A DNA stretch of 64,000 nt, taken from contig JAYKAV010000112.1 of NCBI GenBank assembly GCA_035582835.1, positions 2,611,304-2,675,303 of the forward strand. Direction: 5' to 3'. Shown here piece by piece: positions 12,898 through 22,100 of this stretch. Position numbers and translations under genes: made by a program. This stretch comes from Phoebastria nigripes. Its lineage: Eukaryota; Chordata; Aves; Procellariiformes; Diomedeidae. The notes beneath the pieces are model-generated. The model was not told the origin of the DNA and did not search any database. It saw nothing but the letters and a program-made list of their open reading frames with translations. Each line of letters opens with the position of its first letter. The stretch's first letter is position 1.

Positions 12898-12968
12898 TTG
12901 AAGATGTCCCTGCCCACGGCAGGGGGGTTGGACTAGCTGACCTTTCAAGGTCCCTTCCAATCCAAACT

Positions 12969-12992
12969 ATTCTATGATTCTATGATTCTATG
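12969..12992 (+). repeat. CR1 3'-terminal octamer repeat (ATTCTATG x3)
   Basis: Three perfect tandem copies of ATTCTATG end the element. CR1 LINEs end in short octamer repeats instead of a poly(A) tail, and the repeat serves as the 3' end recognised by the reverse transcriptase. The 3' UTR between the ORF2 stop (12,897) and this repeat is about 70 bp, normal for the family. Unique AT-rich DNA begins at 12,994. Confidence 0.95.
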
Positions 12993-12993
12993 A

Positions 12994-14359
12994 AAATGTG
13001 CACCCCTTTCAGTCAAACTGAACACAAAGATCCATGCAACAAAATCATAGATATTGCTATAAAATCTGTAAGGAAAATCCCCTCCCCGAGTCTGCCCACT
13101 TTCTTTAACAGTAATACTTCTGTCATTGTGTAGGCCATTTTATAACCACAGTTTCCAGCAATGACTGGAATAGGTAATTCTTTTTAGACTCTCCTGATTA
13201 AAGCCAGGGAAACAATATGTGATTAACATCCCACAAGAGCCGGTAGCAGCGTGGAAGGCAGAGATTGTGGAAGCCGGGTCACGCAGAGGTCTTGGTGACA
13301 GAGAGGTGAAGCAGACCTAAAATCTTCATCATATGCTGCTGCAGTCCAATTACTGTGCATTTTGCTACTAAGCTCAAAACAAAAATTGTAGGCTGTGACA
13401 GGAGAACGTGGCTAGAAAAAAAACCCTCAGGAAATGTAAACCTTGCAAAGTATACTGAGGAAAGTGCAGAAGAGAGCACGCCTTGGCACCCAAAATAATA
13501 AATAGAAAGATGCCACCACACAAGAAAACACACTAAAACCCTTCCCAACCTGTTACCTGGAATCTGAAACATCACCTTCCTGGACCCAGTTATGAGTGTT
13601 GAGCACTGCTGCACTTAAGGATTCATTTTACTTTATAGAGACTTTAATGGGACTGCTCATATGTGGAACCAAAATTAAAGCATTAGATTGCTTAAGAGCA
13701 ATTGCTGGATCAGAAGCAAAGATCNTTGCAGGTTCATGTCCAATTTGTAGACCAAGCAGGGCATGCTTATAAAAAGAGCAGAATGTTTTCCATCCTGCAG
13801 AAAGAAGGTGTAGATTTTCTGCAAGTTAGGCAAGTTAAATGCCTCTTACAGCAGCTTCTGATCAACTTTCAGAAGCAATTGTTTTTCCAACAAGGTGTGT
13901 TGGGAATTTGGCTCCTTCTGTATTTCTCTTCTCCACACCCATGTTTTAAGGCTTTTGCACAAGAAATTCATTGTGCTGTATGCTGTCACAGTAGCATCCA
14001 TAGGACATTTGGAAGCAGCTTTTGTGGGGAAGCAGCTTTTGTGGCAAATGACTGCAGTTAGATGCATAAGCTCTGGAACATATTGTCTGTCATTAATTTG
14101 AATATAGCAATAGGCAAAGTTAGAAAGCAAGCAGCTGAATATTGCAGTTCGCCAGGGTATAATGTAGATAGCCTCAGCACTATATCCAGGAGCTACTGGG
14201 AGCCTTTGGGTTGGATGACAAACCTCTTCTTCCACTTTCATGCATTTTTAGACACTTCAAGTTGCTTACTTACAGTGGCACCTGTTGGGGCCTTGAGTCT
14301 CCTAGAAGCCATCAGTATAATTTTAGTGCCCACCACATACAATCTTATACCCAGAGTAG
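12994..14359. other. Unique spacer between CR1 and solo LTR, no gene seen
   Basis: Frames here do not resemble known proteins. The only structure I could define is a perfect 17-bp tandem duplication at 14,011-14,044. One ambiguous base lies at 13,725. Confidence 0.5.
14011..14044. repeat. 17-bp perfect tandem duplication
   Basis: The unit GGAAGCAGCTTTTGTGG occurs twice head to tail without a mismatch (14,011-14,027 and 14,028-14,044). It is probably a replication-slippage product and has no evident function. Confidence 0.9.
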
Positions 14360-15469
14360 CCTGTTGTATTGGGTTTGCATGACAAGGTTTTGGAAGTGGG
14401 GGGGCTACAGGGGTGGCTTCTGTGAGAAGCTGCTAGAAGCTTCCCCTATGTCTGATAGAGCCAATGCCAGCCGGCTCCAAGATGGACCCACCGCTGGCCA
14501 AGGCCGAGCCCATCAGCAACGGTGGTAGTGCCTCAGTGATAACATATTTAAGAAGGGTAAAAAAAAAAAAACTGCACAGCAGCAATTACAGCATGAGAGA
14601 GGAGTGAGAATATGTGAGAGAAACAGCCCTGCAGACACCAAGGTCAGTGAAGAAGGAGGGGGAGGAGGTGCTCCAGGCACTGGAGCAGAGATTCCCCTGC
14701 AGCCCATGAAGACCATGGTGAGGCAGGCTGTCCCCCTGCAGCCCATGGAGGTTAACGGTGGAGCAGATATCCACCTGGAGCCTGTGGAGGACCCCANGCC
14801 GGAGCAGGTAGATGCCCAAAGGAGGCTGTGACCCCGTGGGAAGCCCGTGCCAGAGCAGGCTCCTGGTAGGACCTGTGGACCCTTGGAGAGAGGAGCCCAC
14901 GCTGGAGCAGTCTGTTCCTGAAGGACTGCACCCCATGTAAGGGACCCGCGCTGGAGAAGTTCATGAAGAACTGCAGCCCACGGGAAGGACTCACATTGGA
15001 GAAGTTTGTGGAGGACTGTCTCCCGTGGGAGAGACCCCACGCTGGAGCAGGGGAAGAGTGTGAGGAGTCCTCCCCCTGCAGAGGAAGGAGAGGCAGAGAC
15101 AACGTGTGATGAACTGACCCCAGCCTGCTTTCCCCGTCCCCCGGCGCCACTGGGGAGGAGGAGGTAGAGAAAATTGGGAGTGAAGTTGAGCCCAGGAAGA
15201 AGGGAGGGGTGGGGGTAAGGTGTTTTAAGATTTAGTTTTTTATTTTCTCATTACCCTACTCTGATTTGATTGGTAAATAATTAAATTATTTTTCCCCAAG
15301 TCGAGTCTGTTTTGCCCATGACGGTAATTGCNGAGTGATCTCTCTGTCCTTATCTTGACCCACGAGCCTTTTTTTATATTTTCTCTCCCCTGTCCAGCTG
15401 AGGAGGGGAGTGATAGAGCGGCTTTGGTGGGCACCTGGCGTCCAGCCAGGGTCAACCCACCACACCTGT
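14360..15469. mobile_element. Solo LTR of an avian endogenous retrovirus with 5-bp target-site duplication
   Basis: The LTR spans 14,365-15,464 (1,100 bp), starts with TGTATTGGG and ends with CCACCACA, so it has the TG...CA termini of retroviral LTRs. The same five bases, CCTGT, flank it at 14,360-14,364 and 15,465-15,469. A 5-bp duplication is typical of ERVL-type (class III) integrases; class is inferred from this length only. The ends resemble an LTR family I know to be common in birds. No internal retroviral gene or second LTR is present, so the provirus was removed by LTR-LTR recombination. A TATA-like ATATTTAAG is at 14,544-14,552 and AATTAAA at 15,279-15,285, suggesting + orientation. 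An AATAAA also lies on the minus strand near 15,245, so I leave the strand open. Ambiguous bases are at 14,797 and 15,332. Confidence 0.9.
14901..15050. repeat. Imperfect 45-49 bp tandem repeats inside the LTR
   Basis: The motif GCTGGAGCAG, or a close variant with GAGAAG, recurs at 14,901, 14,950, 14,995 and 15,041, giving unit lengths of 49, 45 and 46 bp. Each unit carries a related body around GAAGAACTGCAGCCC or GGAGGACTGTCTCCC. Similar CTGCAGCCCATG blocks 39 bp apart occur at about 14,696 and 14,735, so the array may extend upstream. Such arrays in LTR U3/R regions can multiply transcription-factor sites. That role is inference. Confidence 0.75.
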
Positions 15470-18400
15470 CTGCATTCGAAGGGGCAGAGAGGGCTTTAGG
15501 GGTGGATGGATAACAAATCTAAAAATAAATCCTTTCTCTGTACGGAGGAGAGAGTGCCGTAGCTCCCTTGCCTTCCCTTTCACCAACGTTTGCTACTGAA
15601 ATGCTGCATTCGTGTCACTGAGATTCAGTGCCAAGCCGAGCATTTGCCACCTATATAGGAGCTTAAAATAGCACAGAGGCTGACAGAAATACCTTGAAGG
15701 CTGACAGAGGGGTTGTTTTCTGATCTATTATACTCTGTTGTGGAAGTTTTTATTTATTTAGAATGATATAAGCACCCTGGGGAGGGATATGGTTTAAATT
15801 TACTCTGGTCTGACCCAACCACAATGTGTCTGAAATGCAAAGTAGCACTGAGCTCTCCCCAAGGGTCTGGAAATGGTGTGGCTCTATTGAATGATAGATT
15901 TTTAGCAGTTCTGCATGGATCCCACTTGGTTGATGTAATGCTGATTAAAGCAAGCACATTTCCTTTACAGCACTCTCATTCATTCCTCCATAGCCACTTA
16001 CTGCAGAGACCATGCAGACTTTTAATTATTTTACTAAACAGAGAACATTTTTCTTGGAAGTGCATCATGAAATTTTAATGACCGCACTTTTAATTCCAAC
16101 AGAAAGACCTCAAATAACAGCAAAGCCCATGTGAAATTCCACATAGGTTTTAGTTTTCCTTCCACAGCACCAAGAAGAAGGTGGGAGCCCCAGAGTTATA
16201 CGCAGTGCTGTTATTTTCCTCTAGTCATAAACCCCAAGGCTTTGCTTTGCATACAGGGAGGCACAGCCTGTTTTCTGGTGCTGCCATTGCCATGGGTGCC
16301 CCATTGCACTGTCCTCAGCTCAAGCACAGCTGGAGAAGAAACATGCCTGTACAATGAGGTATATACGTCTCAGACTCATAGTCAAGATTACAAGTGGGAG
16401 GATCTTCCCTGCTCATGCCCTGACAACACGCTAACCCTCCTTCCCAAACAAAAAAGCATTGAGAAGGGCAATAATTGATTTTTTGCCACATACAGAAATG
16501 TCAGACACTGTGTTCCAAAGTGTGTGGTGAACTACATTGTACCCAGTGTGGGATATCGTAGCTAGTAATTTATATTCTCACTGTGAAAGTGTCGCTGACA
16601 GGCAGGTGCTTATAGAGCCAACTGGGCAGTCATGGTCTGCAAATAGACTCTGCAGTCATACCACTACCATTCTTTGCAATGCACTGCACCTTACCTGTAA
16701 GAAAAGGTCTAAAGATTTAGATTTTAATTCTAATATGGATTATTAGTTATCATTCACTGTCTAATAGCGGGTAAGATACGACTATGTTTAATTGACATAG
16801 ACTCATACCAGTCACTTTCTGTACCTCTTCTATAAAATACATACAAAAATCTTACAATTTATTTCAGTTCTCTCTACTTTCAGAAATTTTTCTGTAGCCT
16901 TGAACTTTTTTTCCTTTTCTTCTTTCTCTTCCCAACATTTTCCTTCCCCTTATTCTCTCTGGAACAGGCTGCAGCAAAATAATGATCTATTCCAGCTCTG
17001 AAACTGGTTGCACTTCAGTGCATGACTGAGGAGCAACTTGCATTGCTCAGAAACTGGTGTAGTGCAGGAATAGAAGGGCAGAAAGGGGAAGGAAGGAAGG
17101 AAGGAAGGAAGGAAGGAAGGACGGAAGGAAGGAAGGAAGGAAGGAAGGAAGGAAAGAAGGAAGGAGGGAGGGAGGGAAGGAAGGAGGGAGAGAGGGAAGG
17201 AAGGAAGGAAGAAAAGAAGGAAAGAAGGAAGGAAGGAAGGAAGGACAGCTTCCAATATCTGCAGGGTTTCTACCTTTGGCTAACTTATCTGATAAGCCAG
17301 CACTGGGCATTTTTTCCATGCTCAGTGACTCAGTAAAAGTCCCTTTCCTTCCTCAGTCTGGTCATTTTCAGTTAAACTCTTTGAGAAGAGGAAGAGGGGA
17401 CAAAAGGAAGGAAATGGTCCTTTTTTACAACCAAACAAGAATGAAGCTCATCCTGTACTTGGACTTCATTCTAGGAGGTAAAATATATCTCCAGTCAAAG
17501 GCAGCTATCTGGCAAAAAAAAAAAAAAAAAACAGGTTCCATCATTTTTCTTTACTAATGCAAAAGATTCCCTGGGTAAATTCATCTCAAAGCTGGAATTA
17601 TTCTCTGTCAGCAAGTTTTGCTTCAATAAATCAAGAAATCATCAAACTCAGAAAGGTTTTCACAAAGATGACCCAGCATATTAAGTTTCTACAGTGCTTG
17701 GTGGGAGGATGCACTTGTGAAGATGCAATAAATGAGGTGAATTAGCTACCAGCTGAAGTGAATTATAGAGACCTTGGTAGAAATTCAAGAATAAAAAACA
17801 AGGTGAAAAATAGAAATCTGAGAATTCACATTTTGCTGTATTAAGCAATGAAAATTAAGATGTCCTTGCATCATTCCTAGGCTGCTTAATCCTTTATTAC
17901 TAATAAATGATCTTTCATAAAGGATTTTGAGGTGGACAGAGATAACAGTTTAATCATTTTGATGAAAAGCCAAGATTTTTCATCTTCAAAGTGCTAAAAT
18001 ATCAGCATACAACACTAATAATGAACCTTGTTAATCATTAGCATCCCTCAAATATAATGGGAACAAGACTTTTCCTAAGAGCTTGCAAAAGAATTGAGAA
18101 AAAAGCAGGTGGGTTTTTTTTAGGTTAGACTTTTTATAACTAACTTTATTCATATTTTAATGAGTAAAGTATGAATAAGTAGATTTTTAAGTTAACAAAT
18201 GAATATTTAAAGAAAAGAGAACAGAATAAATTTGTCAATCAAAAGTCCTCCAAAGCCAGGTACATGCTCCAGGCGTGATCTTGAAAACATTTATGCACAT
18301 GAATAACTCGTGACTCATGAGTCATCCCAGTAAAGTCAAGGGTACTAAATTAACCTTTTTTTGAGGAACACATGTTAGGATGACAGTTTCTATTCCACCC

Positions 18401-18484
18401 AAGAGAGTGGAAAAGATAAACATCTGCAAGGTAGGGGCCTAATATAAGGTCATCATCTAGGCTTTTTCTCCAGAAAAAGATGGA
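15470..18484. other. Unique non-coding DNA with a large purine microsatellite
   Basis: No reading frame looks like a real gene. The Arg/Lys/Glu/Gly-rich frame near 17,022-17,336 and its Phe/Leu/Pro/Ser-rich antisense partners are translations of the GGAA repeat. A run of about 19 A lies at 17,513-17,531. The remainder is AT-rich. Confidence 0.5.
17080..17245. repeat. (GGAA)n purine microsatellite
   Basis: About 165 bp of almost uninterrupted purine on the + strand, mostly GGAA units with GGGA and AAGA variants. The single pyrimidine is a C at 17,122. Mirror-symmetric polypurine tracts of this length can form triplex (H-DNA) structures and are mutational hotspots. GGAA cores are also ETS-factor sites. 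No function is demonstrated. Confidence 0.97.
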
Positions 18485-19160
18485 GGGGCTGGGGAGCAGC
18501 TCTGTGGGAAAGGCCCTGGTATGGTGGCAGGCAGCAAGCTGAACGTGAGCCCCTGGTGTGCCCTGGCAGCAAAGGCGGCCGACAGCACCTGTGTGTATGA
18601 GTAGAGGCATGGCACATAGGCCAAGGAAAAGGATCATCCCGCTCTATATGGCACTCATCAAGCCATATCTAGATACAGCATCTGGTTTTGGGTCCTGCAA
18701 TGGAGGAAAGACATGGACAAACTGGAGGGAGCTTTTGGAGGGCCCTCAAGGCAGAGGAGGCTGGAGCCCTTGGCACGTGAGGAGGGGCTGGGCTGGTTCA
18801 GCCTGGAGAAGAGATGGCTTCAGCGGCACCTAACAGCCCCCCAGTGCCTATGAGGAGTCATTGAGGAGATGGAGCTGGGCTCCTCACAGTGGTGCAGGGT
18901 GGGAGAATGAGATACGAATGTGCGTAAGTGAAACATGAGAGTTTCAGACTGGATATAAGGAAAAGCTTTTCCCCCATGAGAACAGTTGGACAGCGGAGTA
19001 GGTTGTCCAGAGAGGTTGTGCAGCCTCCCTCCCTGGAGGTTTTCAAGACCCAACTGGACAAATCCTGAGCAGCTTGGTCTGATCCCACAGCTTGCCCTGC
19101 TTTGAGCAGGAAGTTGGACCAGGTCACCTCCCTTAGCTCATTTTCAACCTGATCCTACAA
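18485..19160 (+). mobile_element. 5'-truncated, degraded CR1 fragment
   Basis: This is the last part of CR1 ORF2 plus the 3' UTR. A region corresponding to IIPLYMALIKPYLDT (near 18,636) aligns with [16 protein letters not shown] of the intact-length copy. The tail carries TTGTCCAGAGAGGTTG, CCTGGAGGTTTTCAAGACC and GACCAGGTCACCTCCC, typical of CR1 3' ends. The terminal octamers have decayed to something like GATCCTACAATC. Compared with the copy at 8.4 kb it has many more indels and stops, so it is older. The left edge is where similarity fades, just after 18,480. Confidence 0.88.
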
Positions 19161-22100
19161 TCGCACAAATTACCCACTGTTGCTGAAAACATGTGAATGT
19201 TGAATTCCCTCCTTACTTATGCTTGGCTGTTACTAGTGAAGAAGTGATTCCTTTTTTTCCTATCTTTCCCGTAAATTGTTATGTTTTATCCTCCTAATGA
19301 AGTTCCTCAAACCTACTGACTACCATGCAGCCTAGCCTTGATCCTTCCATAATAATAAGCACCTACTATGACTTACTGCTATTACTTTTTAAGTCAAGGA
19401 TGCTGCTATCCTGGCATATCACATCAACTGCAAAACAACATAAACTTAATCAACAGATCCTTCTGTCTAAGACTCGATTAACCATCTCACTTTTTAAATT
19501 TTCCCAGTAAAATACCTTGATAAAAGGATTATACACATCAGCATGTGAAGCTGTGTGTGTGTGACCTCTAATATAATACTTTCATATTGATGACTAATTT
19601 GGCAGGAAAATGCACCAGCATATTTGTAGAGAGTGAAGGAAATCAGGATATATGAATCAGGAATCCCTTGTCTTTGTGTTTTGGGTGGTCCCCCTTACAC
19701 AGGCTACCCAAACACAGGCTATTTTCAGTTACCTAAGGAATTTATATACCAAGATCTCATTCCTGTGGACTAAACACTGAGCTCCATTATAATTCTAAGA
19801 AAAACCCACCTCAGAGTCCCTTAGGTATCAGAACTGTCTGCAGGCATGAGCATCTCCGTAAGGGTCTAACTAGAAACAAGAAATGGTCGTGGTTAGGAAA
19901 CCTTATAGTCAGCCTGGCTGGGGTACCATGTCAGGAATTTGACTCCTGTAGGCTGGGAATGGGCAAGGGCTGTAATGGGAAATGGTTATATCTTATATGC
20001 AAGGTAAGCAATGACTCCTCTTCCTCTGCCCACTTTTTAAAAGCAAAGTAGCCACTGAGGCTTTCTGTGGAGGGCCAGATTTTGTGTGTGCACGCATGGT
20101 ACCACGCAAGGTCCCACAGAGGACTTGTGCTCTGCCGAGTGCCTGGCTCCTAGTAGGGTTTAGGCAGGCGAGATGAACATATGCAGTCTAGCTAGATTTC
20201 AAACCTGAAGTGCTCAGACCTGGGGGACTTTGGCTTTGAAGTCAAAGAGGGAGATGTCCATTGAGTTTCAGCAGCTCTGAGGTGGCTATGGAGCAAGCCA
20301 TTCTTATAAAGATTCTGGGGTTTTATAACCTCCTAAATACTCATGCTTTCTATATCTGGCCCTAAGTCCATTAAAAATGTTTGCAGCAGATCTTGGGGAG
20401 GGAAGACATATTTTTGCAAAAATAAAACAAAAATTTAAAAAAAAAAAAGAAAAAAGAGCACTTTCTGAAANAAATGCTAAAGAAAGATCTTCTTCAGCTA
20501 TTTTCCTGCAAAAAGGTTGAGCTCAAGATCTAGATAATAAAAAGAGCAGGGAACTATCTGAAAGAATTCTCAACGGGTATCTTAATAGTTATAAATCCTC
20601 TTATTTCTCTTGCAGGGTGCTAGCAACTGTCACAAACTGCTTCTTCCAAATCAGAAGGGCAAGAAAAATTACAAAAGAGGACAGATTTAACCAGGTTTCA
20701 CCCATCCTGGACAGATATAGGAAAATCCAGTGCATCTCTGTTCTGGATACCATCAGAAGTAGTGAGAGGGACTGGTAAGTAAGGAGAGAGGAGAAGAGGA
20801 ATATGCTAGGACTATTTCTTCTTACAGTATTGGTACCTTCTGAGCTTTCCAGCTTTCTTTTGTGGTCATGTTAGGAAAGAAGGACCTCTAGAATCAGATG
20901 TTCCACCATCAGAAAGTCAGCTAAAATAGATTGCTTTCCCACTGCAAATCTTCTTATATACAGAGTAATTTAATATCTACAAACGTTCATGAAATCTGAA
21001 GTAATATTTGACATATGTTTTTAAAATCAGGGTGAGGGAATACCTTGCTGACCAAGTCTTTGTTCTGTGGTTAAGTGCCCATGACTATCCTTTGGAGAGC
21101 ATTCAAGAAACTTTTCTGTGTAGCCTTCCCAGTACAGACCCATATTAAATGAAGGATTATAAACCTGTCTCAGTAGATGATAGGGAATAGCCAGACTTGT
21201 TGTCTGGCCAGTTACCTCTCTGGTCATTCTCCAGCTCTTAAAAGCAACCATAGTAATAATATGGACTTGTCTCCCTCTAATATGATGATGACTCAGAGGT
21301 ATTATCTTTACTAAATGATACAAATACAACTGTCCTAAGATAATAATGTAGCTGGACAAGATGAAGGATGGATAAAGAGTAGCTGCCTGAGCCAAACCTG
21401 AGTAAGTCAGGTGAGTGAAGGAACATTTTTTGAATTCCCAAGCCCAGTGTAGGCTCCTCTTTCTAAGTGCATACTACACGTAGTCAGGTCAGGTTGTACT
21501 CCTTTAGTGTCCTGGGTGGTTCCCCATTGCTGTATGCTCACACAGTAGTGCCCACTCAGTCATCTGCTGAGGCCTACAGCACTCTCTTATTTCCACCCCC
21601 ATGATGATGTGACCTTACCCATCATCAGATGTTGGCCGATACACACCACATGATGACCTGCCCCCTGCTAGCAATGCAACATGTTTAGGTCTACAACCCT
21701 ATTCATTAGGAAGTTTGACATACAACAAGTGCATCTCCTCAGCCATCTTAAGTACGTCAGAGCTTCTCAAAGAGCATGGAGTCATATTTAAAATGACTAG
21801 CAGTACCTTCTACATAATCCTTAGCTTAGGCCTAAGTTATGTTCAAGGCTAGTTAAAGCCTCAGAATGACATCCTTAGCCAGCTATTTTTGAGGTGTGAT
21901 GGAACTCTACAATAATGATGAAGGCCATATAGAAGACAATACTTTTGCAGGGGTCAAAACAGTGGAAACAAACAATTTTGGGAGCTAAGGAATATGACTT
22001 TTCTTACCAGCTTCTGCTTGAAAGATTGAAAATATGTTCTCTGGAGTGTTTGCAACATATCTTGGGATAATGAGGCATGTGTTACTGCTGAACAGCATCA

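Larger units (their letters stand above)
8440..12993 (+). mobile_element. Nearly full-length CR1 LINE retrotransposon (about 4.5 kb)
   Basis: This is a non-LTR retrotransposon of the CR1 clade, the dominant LINE of birds. The parts occur in canonical order: a GC-rich leader, ORF1 with a coiled coil and an SGNH-esterase-like domain, ORF2 with endonuclease motifs (ITE, GDFN, SDH) and reverse transcriptase motifs ([30 protein letters not shown]-x), and a short 3' UTR ending in three ATTCTATG units. CR1 inserts by target-primed reverse transcription and usually leaves 5'-truncated copies without clear target-site duplications. I see no duplication here. The left edge was placed within about 15 bp, where the AT-rich flank turns abruptly GC-rich. 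The right edge is the last octamer. Both ORFs carry disabling lesions, so the copy is a fossil. The subfamily was not determined. Confidence 0.96.

Noticed and set aside
14513..15150. Frames of 105-175 codons inside the LTR
   Set aside because: They arise from the LTR's internal tandem array and GC-rich composition. Solo LTRs carry no gene, and no retroviral motif is present.
16950..16990. TCTGGAACAGGCTGCAG as a CR1 fragment
   Set aside because: Only about 15 bp match the CR1 phrase; neither neighbour block is present.
16950..17336. Ser/Leu/Pro/Phe-rich and Glu/Lys/Gly/Arg-rich proteins
   Set aside because: These are translations of the GGAA microsatellite in both directions.
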